Shown: piece after piece, positions 9,512 to 20,335 of the stretch | Layout: every line of letters begins with the position of its first letter | Position numbering within the stretch: position 1 is the first letter of the stretch | DNA from: Rhipicephalus microplus | Taxonomy: Eukaryota > Arthropoda > Arachnida > Ixodida > Ixodidae | Assembly: GCF_043290135.1 (NCBI RefSeq) | Contig: NW_027464601.1 | Coordinates: 3,828,001 to 3,892,000, forward strand | Length of the DNA: 64,000 bases | Direction of reading: 5' to 3' | Translations under genes and position numbers: made by a program | The notes under the pieces: generated by a model | Told to the model about the DNA's origin: nothing | Seen by the model: only the letters and a program-made list of their open reading frames with translations | Databases searched by the model: none

Positions 9512-9743
9512 CCTGGAAAGATGCACACGTCATTACCGTGCATCGGTTATTGCTGGGAACATCCACATAACCCGGAAGTCTGAGCTCGTAATTTCGCACA
9601 TTGTTTTCTAGGATAGCTATATCATCCGGCGGAATCTTTAAGCAAGGAGCCTAAGAACGATATGAGAATGGCGTGGTCGTAGAGACCTGACGTTCCATTA
9701 CAGCACATAAGGACGGAGCTTTCGACAGGTGTTCATGTTGCTT
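9512..9743 (-). pseudogene. LINE endonuclease, N-terminal part
   Basis: Continuation of the I-clade LINE on the far side of the gypsy. One minus-strand frame contains DIAILENNVRNYELRLPGY, which matches the usual 'internal strand, catalytic Glu, LPGY' layout of these endonucleases, although the catalytic Glu lies in a shortened context. The first strand, with its Asn, is poorly preserved and a stop interrupts the frame. It reads on into 5527 and below once the gypsy is taken out. Confidence 0.6.
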
Positions 9744-10778
9744 TTAGTGAAGACTGTCGAGAACTGGAACGAGAGCCTCCAAGAGATGTTGTGAGGGTAA
9801 TACTGCTGGCGTTTGACGACCAGCTATGAGAGATCTGACGACGTTAACAAGCATCTTAAGCATGGTTACAAGTTGGGCATCATCGTTGGCTGGAGCTGTT
9901 TCTGGTGCCCTATTTACAGTATTTTCTACTGCAGACATGGCCTTGGCGGAACCTGGTTCCGAAACTTTATGAGGCATCACCTTTGAGGGGGTTGTGTCCG
10001 ACGGCTTTGATGGTAGCGCCGGCCACGTTGTTGCCTTTACAGACCACAATACTTGCGCAGAAACCCTGTACATTTCCAGGTTTGAGACATTCGCGGCATT
10101 GTAGAGGCTTTGGTATGAAAGGTCGGACTGGGTACCAAACTAGTCCAACCTTAATGTGACTAGGTAGCTTTTCGCACCCAAAAAGAATCGTTACACACTT
10201 CGAAGATCCATGCCTTCGAGCGCTGATGACTCTGCATGGTGGCGTGCAGACAATCATACTTTTCAAAACGTCGTCTGAAAGTTTCAGGTCTACATCCTAT
10301 ATAACCCTAGCCGTTACATTAGCGCCATGTGGAACAAAAGCTGGCACGTTGACGTTGCATAGCTGAGATAGACCTAGCAGGGTTTGCACCATCTTTTCAT
10401 ATGTCGTTTCTAGGGCAATGATATTTTTCCTGGGATTCACTCGACCTTCTTTGATCTGATCAGGGGCAAGTTTGAAGAAAAAGTCATGAAGCTTCTGTTC
10501 GGAGTTAGCGTTCAGGCTTACCGTGACGTTGACGAGCAAATAAGCAACTGTCGTAGTCACGATGCTGTTGTATTTAATGGTCTCTTCACTTGAGGACAAC
10601 GCCGACAACTTTCGTCTTGGCCGTCAATGTTTAGTAGGCAGAAAGCATCCGAGTCATCCGATGTAGCATCAGACTCGGAATTGGCAGCCTCTGATGTCGC
10701 TGAAGAGCTGAGCCGCTTCCTTGCTTGCCGTGCAGGTCTACCCATGCCACTAGGCAGGTCCACCACCAACTCCTCCAT
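9744..10778 (-). pseudogene. I-clade LINE ORF1, decayed
   Basis: ORF1 encodes the nucleic-acid-binding particle protein of the LINE. The start is taken as the ATG at 10778-10776, opening a frame rich in Arg, Ser and Asp (MEELVVDLPSGMGRPARQAR). After frame changes, 10297-10608 carries a predicted alpha/beta segment, and 9967-10266 carries VRPFIPKPLQCRECLKPGN, which aligns by eye with the zinc-knuckle entry of I-clade ORF1. The second Cys and the His of the knuckle are degraded. The C-terminal segment (9744-10073) is low-complexity. At least three frames are used, so it is non-functional. Confidence 0.65.
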
Positions 10779-10880
10779 AGCGAAACTAGCAGGGAGGGTC
10801 CCCCCGGCAGAACAGAAGTCTTGAGGACCAATACAGGGTGTGCTAGATGCCAAAGATGCACGACGACACAAATAAAATAA

Positions 10881-11100
10881 AAAAAACTTCACCAGCCAAG
10901 AAAACTGACAACCGAACGATAAAACTTCGTCGTCGTCTCCCTTCGAAAAATTGGGAGGGAAAAATATTCACCTTGTCCATTACAAAAGAAACAAAAAATG
11001 CATAAAAATGAGTGATCGGAATTCCCGGTAAGATTGAAGATCAAAAACACGCTGTCTGCGTGACAAAGAGGAATACCAGACAGCGCGAAAAAGTTCTTTA
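10881..11100. other. no supported gene
   Basis: AT-rich sequence directly upstream of the LINE ORF1; part may be the LINE 5' untranslated region. Its short open frames are reverse images of one another around the foldback that follows. Confidence 0.4.
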
Positions 11101-11390
11101 AATGACTTTTCAAACAGAACTTTAACAAAAAAAGCGGCTGCCACGTGTGAATGCAATACGAGACAAGAGGCAGCTTTTGATGCAGTGCCGGCAATTATTT
11201 TCCTTTTGAGGGGGGGGGGGGGCTTAGAAAAACACAGCGGAAGAGGTGAAAGTGACATGTTTAGCGTTCGCCCGAAAAGAGAAAAAAAACAATGCTGGCA
11301 CTGCGTCGAATACTGCCTCCTGTCTCGTGACGAATTCCCACGTGGCAATCCCTTTTTTTTCTTCGAAGTTTTTTTGCCATGGCAAAAATA
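11100..11390. repeat. imperfect foldback (inverted repeat) with a G run
   Basis: The left arm (about 11105-11205) and right arm (about 11275-11385) are inverted copies. For example, GCCGGCACTGCATC on the complement of the left arm matches GCTGGCACTGCGTC on the right, and both arms continue through CTGCCTC..TGTCTCGT and CACGTGGCA to a T-rich block. Arm identity is roughly 75-80 percent by eye. The loop holds a run of 13 G (11210-11222). A perfect 18-bp palindrome TTTTTGCCATGGCAAAAA ends the right arm (11371-11388). It may be a small foldback or MITE-like element; no target duplication was found. Confidence 0.6.
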
Positions 11391-11399
11391 GTGCACCTG

Positions 11400-13290
11400 C
11401 AAAGAAGCTGACTTCATTGAATTTCTGCGTAAATAATTTTTCTAAACATATACTTGAGTACAAGCGCATCAGTGGCAGTATTGAAGGTTTCAGTTTCAAG
11501 CTGATTACGCACATTTTCTTGAACATTCTTTTATTCACACATTGCCTGTCTAAAGAAACGTTTTCAAAATGCAATGCTTTCTTTCCTAATGTACGAAGTG
11601 CGGAGCACTTTGAAGCTGCCGTACGCTGTCGTCGTCACTCGACGTAACGCAGGCGAAACCATTTATAGCTAATGCGGCTGCAGCAGTTTGAGCACGTACT
11701 TCCGTCAGAGAGAGGTTTTCTCACCCTTTTCGTTCAAGCGCCTTGATGACGGTTTTAACCCAAGTCATCCTCCGTTTCTACGGGTGTCTTGATGATGATA
11801 TCAACACAGGCAAAGTACACATAGCATGGCAAACCGTGCCATACTGGGCGCACACTCGGGCCACAGAGAATCCTTCTGCCTCGTGTTCCTTGAGAAACTT
11901 GTTGATGAAATAAATCACGCACACCACCATGCGGCTAGGGAAAACAAAACAACACAAATCACATATGAAAGTGTTAAGAGGAGGCAAGTGAGCACTGGGA
12001 ACGGAGAGAAAAAATAAATAGAAAAAACTGAAGCATGTATAGATAAATAAACACATAAAATGGGAAATTTTTCGAAGTGCTCTAAAAAACGGACGGGCAG
12101 ATGAGGCTGACAATGACAGCGCTTGCTCTCACAAGTGAAAGTTTATTATTCAGAAAAGGTACTTAAAGCAGATACATGGTCTTTCGCGCACGTGCACCAG
12201 AACAGGGTGCAACAGAAACCACTCTTGTTAGGATTACAAAAATTCCGTTTTTTAGTGCGCTTCAACAAAATTTTCAACTATGAACGTATTCTGACTGGCC
12301 CAACTTCGCAACTTGCTGCAAAACAGAAAATAACTAGAAAATGCAACAAGAGAGCAAGCCAAGAGGAAATAAAAAAGTAAAGGAAAACAATAAAGGCTGC
12401 CCCGTTCTGCACTTCCTCCATGCTTGGCTCTACTAGGGGGAAGCTGCTTCATTTTTCTAATGTTCTTTCTATATAAGTTCGGGAATATTGAGGATATAAG
12501 TTCAATAATATTCAGCGTCGATTGCCTAAAGTGAGGACGAATGACGGAAAGCAGACATTACATTAACAAATTGCACATTTTCTGAACAAATACAAAGGCA
12601 TTGTCTGCTGGATTGATTCCACAAAAAAAACGAAACATAAATTTAAGACACATCTCATTACCACTGAAGTCGGTGATTAACTGCTTGTATGCTATTTTTA
12701 GTTGCTCTCTATTTGCTTTCAGTAAATTCATATAAGTTATACGTTTCCGTAATTCTTTTCTGTAAACAATATGGCTTTGTAGCATTGTATTTATGTAACA
12801 CTGTACAATCACTACTGTCGTAGCGTTTCATTCCCGCTCCTTTTTGTACATTTTTGGCGTTACTGTTTGCATTATGTATTGTGTACCTGCTCCGAACTCT
12901 TGGGGGCAGAGGCCACCGTCAGGCGATCATAGCCTTTAGCCTCTGTCTCCTCAGGGTATACCTGAAATAAAGCTGAATTTAATTGAATATATATAACGTA
13001 TATTGCACAAATAACTCATGCACGTTGTCAAAAGCCTTGTTTACAAACGATGCGGATATAAGCTAGTAATGGACAAAAACTTTCACATGATGACATTATA
13101 TGTGTTGGCCCCTCTCTTTCAGAGCGTGTTTCTCTGTGTATGTGGTAACACTTCAGGCTGAATCCTTCTTTGTATCACAGTCGGCGAGAGTATCACCACC
13201 CATTCGTACATCACCTGCCAACGGAAACGTCCTCAGAACTCAATACCCATGTGCGTGTGTGTGGGGGGGGAGGTGATGGGGTGGCAGCGC
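11400..13290. other. no gene recognised
   Basis: AT-rich DNA with only short, motif-free open frames on both strands. Simple sequence is limited to A-rich patches (11940-12060, 12330-12400) and a GTGTGTGTGGGGGGGG tract near 13254-13271. Nothing supports an exon or a transposon here, although decayed non-coding repeats cannot be excluded. Confidence 0.4.
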
Positions 13291-13297
13291 CTGCTAA

Positions 13298-13564
13298 CTA
13301 GATAATTATGAAATAAAATCGTTTCTTTTCTGCCGATGAGTATTCCAAACAGTTATTGAAGCCACCCTCTTCGCCAGATGTAAGGCCCTTCAGAAAACAT
13401 GCTGCATCTTTCCTTGCAATTCTAGTTAAATCCTGCAGCGTACATTTCGTAATAATAGAGATAAGCCAGTTGGTGATGTGCAGAATATTTTCAAGAATAA
13501 TTCCTGGCATTTCCCCAAATGTGAGCGTTGCTATCCCACGAGCTGTAAACGTGTTTAATGACAC
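13298..13564 (-). other. unassigned 88-codon open frame
   Basis: A minus-strand open frame with a balanced, non-repetitive composition (MPGIILENILHITNWLISII is one stretch) and no recognised motif. It could be a host exon or chance. No good splice boundary could be fixed by eye. Confidence 0.15.
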
Positions 13565-13782
13565 CGACTACCTTAGCCATATGTGATTATATAACCAGTG
13601 GCTAGATTAGGTCTATTGAAAATAATACGAACAAGGAAGAAAATTGGGAGTGATGTTAAATACAGCAATATTCATCGGTGCTCTGCCCAGTATTTGGAAG
13701 AGAGATGATGCTAGGCGGCCTTTTTGCTAAGCTAATATTGGTGTTGATATTCGCCCCAAGTCAATGGCTGAAGAGGTGGAAG

Positions 13783-14229
13783 CTATAGAGCCGACAAATT
13801 CATCGCTGCTGCAACTCTAGAGACTGCAACGACGAGTGTACCCTCCATCGCACCCAGAACTGCAAAAGAATACAGCGTGATATTAGGATGTCTGAAGCAG
13901 AGCAATACGTATAAACACGGAGCACTATTGCACCACCTGTATACAACAAAACTTAGGTGATGTGCCTGATCTGCAGGGTACCGGACACTCTGGCACGCCA
14001 GCTCGCTGAATGCCAGTGGCATGCAAGCTGCAATATGCAACCAGACGTAATTAGGAATGAAGCAGGATAAATGGGCTACGACACTTGAGCAAAACAGGGG
14101 AAGCTGACCTCGTCCCTGAGGTCCTGAAAGACTAGCGACAGTTAAATCGTCGCCACGCCCAAGAAAGCAGTAAACTGCTGGTCCAGGGAGCCATAACCTA
14201 AGGGTGAAACCGGGCATCGCTGGGAACAC
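13783..14229 (-). other. unassigned 148-codon open frame
   Basis: The longest open frame in this non-coding block. It is rich in Cys, Leu, Ala and Val with several hydrophobic patches, but there is no ordered membrane topology and no known motif. An open frame of this length can arise by chance in moderately GC-rich DNA. I do not assign a function. Confidence 0.2.
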
Positions 14230-14489
14230 TGTTTCATGAATAAATGTTCATTTCTCGGTGACTCTCTCTCAATGCACCTTGTGTGATCCCTGGCTTGAAG
14301 AGATATTATGTACTCGAAGAGAACAAAATGTAAATAAAATTGGCCACGTTTCTGCATGTTTCCCTGCAAATGCCGTTGAAAGACGATAGTCTTGCGTGTG
14401 GAGAGAGTGAACAAAACGTGTGTTTGATGTTCTGCGTGAGAATATCGGTAAATTGTTATGTGGAAGCGCTGCATTAGAGTTCAATCCGC

Positions 14490-14656
14490 CTGCGGCGGCT
14501 GCATTTCCGATGGAGGTGGAAATGTTGTAGGCCCGTGTGCTCAGATTTGGGCTCACATTAAAGAACCCCAGGCGGTCTAAATTTCCGGAGCCCTCCACTA
14601 CGGTGTCTCTCATAATCATATAGTGGTTTTGGGACGTTAAACCCCACATATCAATC
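14490..14656 (+). mobile_element. 5'-truncated tRNA-type SINE with 14-bp TSD
   Basis: The body GCGGCTGCATTTCCGATGGA...AAAGAACCCCAGGCGGTC...GGGACGTTAAACCCCA is shared with the fuller copies at 29439-29688 and 42235-42482 (minus). The tRNA-like head is missing. It is bounded by AGAGTTCAATCCGC (14476-14489) and AGAGTTTAATCCGC (14657-14670), a 14-bp target duplication with one mismatch. SINEs are non-autonomous and copied by LINE machinery. It resembles the tick Ruka type as I recall it; the name needs a database check. Confidence 0.75.
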
Positions 14657-14670
14657 AGAGTTTAATCCGC

Positions 14671-15640
14671 GATGCGAACGCGAACGAGCGCATCGAGGCA
14701 TGTTAGACATGAGCGCCATCTGGCAGTTATCTTTAAAAACGAAGGAAGGCGAGAGCACCTGCAGAGAAATATGCGCGCCTGTCTCAGAAGCAATAAGGAG
14801 TACAACGCAAAGCCACGGGCAGGTGCCACCACAGTGTCGCCTTTGCAAAGCGTTGGAAACACTTGCCTTTTTAAGCATCGCATTGCACTGTGAGCAAAGC
14901 ATGATAAATGCTACGGTTCTTAGATGTACCTGTGTGCGCCTTCTCTAGTAAAAAGGCACACAAAGAAAACACCGACGTGTTGTTACGGTGCCTCAGTTAT
15001 GCACAATCTTTGCTTTTTAATTGACAATCGCACAAGTATGAACGCTGAAACCTGAGCAATATTGGTTGGCGCTGTGGATCGGGTTGGCCGATTGAGATAC
15101 CGTTAGGTACTTTTAGAAAGATTGCTATTGTGGACAAGTGGACAAATGTTAGACAAACAGAAAGATAGGCATACATACCATAAATTTTGCATCAAAGTTC
15201 CGCAAGAAAGACTATCGTCTTTAAAACGACGGGCAAGTTCGCATTTATGGGCGATTATGTGTAGTACCTTCCAGTATAAGACACTGATTCACTGGTTTTC
15301 TGATGATGAAACAAAGCGTTCGAAACAATATACGTCATGACGGTATTCAGCTAAAAGGCGAGGCCCTCGGTATTCACTTAAGCCATCATTTCATTAACGC
15401 TGCCATTTGTTCTGCTTACCCCGCCCGCGCTGCAACATCGGAATAAACAAACTCTTGTCTTATTGCCCATATCATTTATTTACAACCTACTAATAAATAC
15501 GAAGTGTGTGCTACATTTCAATCCTTCGAAGTTACTAAAGAGTTAGAAATCAACAACCTGCAATTGGCTCCGATTATTTGTTGTATACCTTCTATTTCAA
15601 CTGCGCTTGCACACATATTTATTTAACATTTTAATAAGAT
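14671..15640. other. no gene recognised
   Basis: Only short overlapping open frames on opposite strands and no motif. No element ends were found. Confidence 0.4.
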
Positions 15641-16720
15641 GTATTTTCCCAGGCAAGGAAATATGCTAAAGTGTCGGCCATACTGAAAGCAGGTAGACCC
15701 AATGACTCCAACTACTACCGGCCATTTTCGAGGTTACCTGTGTTTTCCAAGGGGCTAGAAAAAAATTTTTACAGTGTCAAATTGTCAGTGTCTTGGATAA
15801 ACTTGACGTCATAACTAACGCGCAACACGGATTTAGGAAACACAGGTCAACGTAAACAGCCCTCCTGTCAAAGAAATCATAATAAGGAACATAGAACGGA
15901 AAGCATTATCGCTGGCGTTATTCATATATTTTAGCAAGACGTTTGACTGCCTAAGTCATAACATTTTATTAGACAACCTAGAATGCTATGGAGTGCGTGG
16001 TAGCTGCTTATCACTGCTCAAGTCTTACTTAAGTGACAGATATCAGTGTGTTTACGTGAACGGCCACATGTCGTCTTGTCTTTTAAACAAATTTGGCGTT
16101 TCTCTGGCAAGCATTTTAGGACCGCTTTTATTTAGAGCTACAATAATGACACTGTAAATATTGACACTAATGCTGAATATGTTATACACGCTGCTGACAG
16201 CACTGTCATATTATCTGGGAACGACTTACACAACTTGAGAACTGATTGTAATGAATTGCTAAGAAAGTTATCTATAAGGTCTGAGCTTAATCAACTCAAA
16301 ATGAACGCAAAGAAAACTGAAGTAATTATTTTTCGCTCCAAAAATAAATTGCTTCAGTTAAATAGTACCATCTCTTTTGAAGGTAGAAAAATTGAAATCT
16401 GTGATGGCTACCAAATTCTTGGCGTTCACTTTTCTTCCCAGCATCGTTGGGACAGACGTGTGGATTTATGTGAAAAGCTCTTCTCTGTGACAGGTGGCTT
16501 ATCACTCCGTAGTAATTTACTGCCTACTAAAGCCAAATTACATGTCTACAATGGTTTATTTCATGCCCAAATAAACATTTGCACTATAATATGGAGCAAA
16601 ACTACTATAGGTAACATACGTAGCGTTCTGATGCTACAGAAGTTTATTCGCTATATTGGCAAGACAGGCCATTATTCCAGCACTAGAGAAGCGTTTCCTT
16701 AACACAATGTTATTAGAATG
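15640..16720 (+). pseudogene. CR1/Jockey-like LINE RT fragment
   Basis: Plus-strand blocks in different frames match the order of a non-LTR RT: NYYRP near 15710, NAQHGFRKHRST near 15820, and the RT C-terminal region in one clean frame at 16235-16702 containing LKMNAKKTEVIIFRSKNK and the YQILGVHFS thumb entry. The palm motif with YxDD has decayed to a diverged segment near 16170-16200. Endonuclease and ORF1 are absent. A (GGA)n tract follows at about 16780-16795. It is a dead, 5'-truncated fragment. Confidence 0.7.
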
Positions 16721-16799
16721 AACAACCTTTCTACTTTCCGTTTATTACATACTGCGCATGATGCCTCAAAATCTCTCAAGGAGGAGGAGGAGGATTGAA

Positions 16800-17200
16800 A
16801 AAGGAAGGACATGGAGGTTAGCCAGCTACATAAAACATTTGGCCTCCTTAGAACGTCGTACAAATAATGTGAACACTGGGAAACCCTAACAAGGACTGTT
16901 TCATCCTTCAGGGTGCATTATAAACACTAGTCGTTCGTATATACTCTGCCATATTATTTAAATATAGGTATATGACCAATTTCCCATGCTCATCAAAAGG
17001 ACGTGTTTATATTACGTTCGCATGTAAAGTCGCATACTCTGACACTCTGCTGAATGAAATCGTGTGTAAATGATGTCGTTTCTTTAACGTATGTAAATAT
17101 GGTTACATGAATTTCCTGCGACGTTATGCGATATTTTTCAAGTGTTTAATTTGTGTTCCAAGCTAGTAATGCTATAGGAATATGGTGTTAATAATAAATA
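16800..17200. other. no gene recognised
   Basis: AT-rich, non-coding. The region runs into the terminal block of repeat copy A, whose end AGGCATTTCTTAGCGAAGTTTGG-like sequence is also found at 50293 and, inverted, at about 31510-31540. Confidence 0.4.
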
Positions 17201-17204
17201 CGAG

Positions 17205-18790
17205 GCATTTCTTAGCGAAGTTTGGTGGCTTTGAGCTTATCTATCTATCTATCTATCTAGCCTCCTACGACTTTCAGCTCTCCTGCCCGTTTCGACAATG
17301 GTGTAGATACCAAATTTTGTATGACATACCATGACTGTATGAAGAACATATTCGACTAGTCGTAACTTGAAATTCATTACATGTGTGTCATGAATGTCAT
17401 GATTTACATTTCATGGTCCTGCAGCTCTTGCGGTGGTTTCGTTCACATGACATTTTGTAAAACAGGTATGGTGTGGCATGATTGCATGGCGAACACAAGC
17501 GACAGAGGCTAACATGAAAATCATGACATGCGTGTCCTGTAACAATATTACTATATGCCAAGCTCATGATGCGCTCGTGGCCGTTTCGCTTGCTTCGCTT
17601 ATACCAAATGCGGTATTATGGGACGCGAATGGATGACGAAGGTATGATATTGGTGCAAACACGATAAACATGAAACGCGTGTCATTTAACAACATGACTA
17701 CACGCTATGCTCATGACGCGCTCGCGGCCGTTTCACTAGTTTTACATGTACCGAACTTGGTATTACGTGACGCGAATGGGCGGCATAGGTAAATGACACA
17801 TCTAAACATGTTAATCACGACATGCGTGTCATGTAGCAACATGACTACATGCCACACTAATGGTGCGCTCGCGGTTGTTTCGCTAGCTTCACATATGCCA
17901 AATTTGGCATTACGTTACGTCACGCCAATGAATGAGGAAGCTATGTTGCTGGCGCAAACGTGATAATTATCAGATGCGTGCCATGTGAGAACATGACTAC
18001 ATGCCACACGCAAGGCGCCAATACATTTTGACGTGAGGCGGTGCGCGTGCTAATCGGCGTTCATTTATTTCGTCGCGTCACGCCGGCGTTGCCACGCCAG
18101 GCACCGGTCTTGCCATACACTCGCAGGGGCGTGCCGCGCTGCGTTGCTTTGACATATGCGCGTTTCAGCGCGTCCGGCGTCCCTCCGTCACGAAAAGAGA
18201 GAGACGCAGTGTTGTCTGGGTAACGCATTGGCGCGAAATACTGCATGTCGCATTTTGCGCCGGTTGTCGTCGGGCCGCGCTGACGGAGGCTGGTCGTGCC
18301 TGGCGTCAGAGTATAGAGTGCTTGCGTTTTGCTACCGTAGCGTCACTGTGCCCCGCGTGCGCGCGCGCAAACGCTGCATTAGAGTATATTGGGCCCTTCA
18401 TGATTCGCTCATGGTCGTTTTGCTAGCTCCACATATACCAAAGTTGGTGTTACGTGACGTCAATGAATGACGAAATATATGACTGGTGCAAACATGATAA
18501 TTCTGACACTCGTGTCATGTAAGAACATGACAATATACCATGCTCATAGCGTGCTCGCGGCCGTTTCGCTAGCTCCACATATATATATATACTAAGATTG
18601 GTATAACTTGACGCGAATACATGACGAAGGTAAACAACACATCCAAACATGAAAATCATGACATGGAAGCCGTGTAAGCATCATTTACCTCCACCTCGTA
18701 ACGTTGTGCTGATTTTAAAGTGACATATCAACTTTTTTTCATTCGTGCATCGCATATCATCGATTCCCACAATACGTGGTCTCTGCCAAT
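17205..18790 (+). repeat. 147-bp-periodic repeat, copy A
   Basis: Element-like repeat with a fixed layout: a terminal GCATTTCTTAGCGAAG block, (TATC)n at 17239-17259, a spacer, then diverged tandem units. The phase marker ACTACATGCC-type recurs at 17552, 17699, 17846 and 17998 (spacings 147, 147, 152). A GC-rich core follows (about 18010-18390), then two further units and a terminal AT-rich block containing CATCATTTACCTCCACCTCG (about 18678). Copies B (30490-31545, inverted), C (50290-51975) and D (63220-64000, inverted) share parts of this order. It has no coding capacity. Its class (satellite, or non-autonomous element with internal tandem repeats) is unknown. Confidence 0.75.
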
Positions 18791-18799
18791 TTTTTGTAT

Positions 18800-19397
18800 T
18801 GTTATATATATCCATTTTTGTTTATTCCTTATTGCTATATAATATTTTATTGTATGTAACACTTTTTTCACCATTTTATGCGCGTGTATTTATTTTATTT
18901 CAATTTTTTCCTGTGCAGGTATTGTACTGGAGATATATTTACCCTACGTAGAGGTAAATATGATAATTTTATTTAAGTTGTTTCACTTATTGGTTTGCTC
19001 GCCAATGCACGGAGCTGGTTGTCGTTACTGCCCTGCATAATTTAGTAAAGTCTGGTTGTTGGGTCTCGTCAAGCTACTTATGAAGCTTTTAACCCAGCGG
19101 AACCATCGAGTTCCGCTGGGTTAAAATAAAATTTAATTATTACTTTATTTCATTTATTTTAAAATAAATATAAAAAATCTTTGCATTGGTCACGAAACTC
19201 CCACGGTAGTTATACGAACAGAAGTCGCTGCTGTACGGTCGCCATGGTCAACGCGGGGGCATAAGTAGGTGCGCGCTGCTCTCAACTGAATGTTGTGCTG
19301 GTTCTAGGCAACGGTCTGTCTTGACTCAAGCGCAACATTTTAAATACCGGTCATACACCACCTCATATCCAATATGATAGTTGCGTAAACGAATGAA
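18800..19397. other. AT-rich spacer with a perfect hairpin
   Basis: No gene. The stretch is AT-rich and contains the perfect 17-bp-stem hairpin listed separately at 19087-19126. Confidence 0.5.
19087..19126. repeat. perfect 17-bp inverted repeat, 6-bp loop
   Basis: Four T plus AACCCAGCGGAAC (19087-19103), loop CATCGA, then GTTCCGCTGGGTT plus four A (19110-19126). All 17 pairs match. It is not part of any recognised element. It could be an element end, a cruciform-forming site or an RNA hairpin; there is no evidence to choose. Confidence 0.85.
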
Positions 19398-19409
19398 AAC
19401 CATATTTTC

Positions 19410-19750
19410 ATGGTATAACTATCATTTAAAGCGCACGAAAATCAGACATAAAGAGAGGACAAGCGCTTTCTCGCAACTAAACTGTTTATTAGAAAGGGCG
19501 GAATATATATACAGGCAACTGAAAAACATGACTCATGCATGTGCAGGCAAAAAAGTACATCAGTGGCACATCAAGAACACATGGTAAAAGAAAACAGATT
19601 ATCTCGGAACATACTCAAGAAAACCGAACTCTTTATCGTGCAGCAAAACAGAAGGCTGGCTGACGCATTGATCCCCTCTTTTTCTTATGTGAAACGCTTC
19701 TGTCAACTCGCGAGTTAATTTATTATTTGACCGAAAAACCACTTCAGTAG
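19410..19750 (-). repeat. inverted partial copy of the Penelope 3' end
   Basis: Reverse complement of 21434-21775, near-identical. Read on the minus strand it re-encodes the last 50 or so residues of the GIY-YIG protein (VVFRSNNKLTRELTEAFHIR onward) plus the 3' tail. Confidence 0.9.
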
Positions 19751-19776
19751 CTTTAGCACGGTCCATTTCCAGGCAA

Positions 19777-20310
19777 GTGGTGGAAGAGGAGCGACCCAGA
19801 TGCATTTCGGAGTGTGTGGATGCCTTTGTTAAGACTGAGACGAACGCACAGTGTAGGGACAGAGTTCGTCCAATTTGTAAGTTTTTGGCAGGTAACAAAC
19901 TACAACTTCTTGTAGCTGACAAGGAAGGTTTCTTTGTTGTTATGGATGAAGGAAACTTTTCAGAGAAGGCCATGAAAGCACTCGACAAGAATTTTGTGCC
20001 TGCAAATTGCAAGAGTTCAAAAGTAAAGAAAAATGCTTGTTCTTTGCTCTCTGACTTGAATTTTGAGCGGTTAGCTTCTGAGGTCAAATCTGCAAAGCGA
20101 TCTGAACTTGATATATTTTTTTCGGTCAAAACACACAAGCCAGAAATGCCTTTTAGAGCGATTGTGTCCGAAAGGGACACGTGGCAAAGTGTTGTTTCTA
20201 GATACCTGCAAAGCTGTTTAGAAACTCTTGCTATTCCGGATCCTTATCGTGTCCGTAATTCAGAAGAGGTGGTACAGTTTCTGAGCACCAATAGTTCTAG
20301 CAATTTGTAG
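19777..20310 (+). pseudogene. Penelope-like RT, N-terminal part
   Basis: 177-codon frame with no proper ATG at its start: it begins just inside the inverted arm and is N-terminally truncated. LLVADKEGFFVVMDEGNF (about 19911-19964) is the conserved motif before the RT fingers in this family. FFSVKTHKPEMPFRAIVS (about 20120-20170) is the conserved 'K.HK...PFR.I' RT entry. The frame ends at TAG 20308-20310. One base out of phase, RAFSIDIEDLYYSIP (about 20309-20355) carries RT motif A with the first catalytic Asp, so a single-base frameshift at about 20300-20310 splits the enzyme. No other lesion is seen in this half. Confidence 0.85.
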
Positions 20311-20335
20311 GGCTTTTAGCATAGACATTGAGGAC

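Larger units (their letters stand above)
1786..10880 (-). mobile_element. I-clade LINE, decayed, split by a gypsy insertion
   Basis: On the minus strand, from high to low coordinates, the order is: ORF1 start (ATG at 10778) and ORF1 zinc-knuckle region (to about 9744), endonuclease N-terminus (9512-9740), gypsy insertion (5528-9511), rest of the endonuclease (4967-5527), reverse transcriptase (about 3600-4900), RNase H and C-terminal CCHC (2070-3351), then a T-rich 3' region ending in ATT triplets. Without the gypsy the LINE is about 5.1 kb, a normal length for the clade. RNase H after RT, a CCHC finger at the end and the triplet tail together point to the I clade. Many stops and frame changes make it an old, dead copy. 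Confidence 0.8.
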
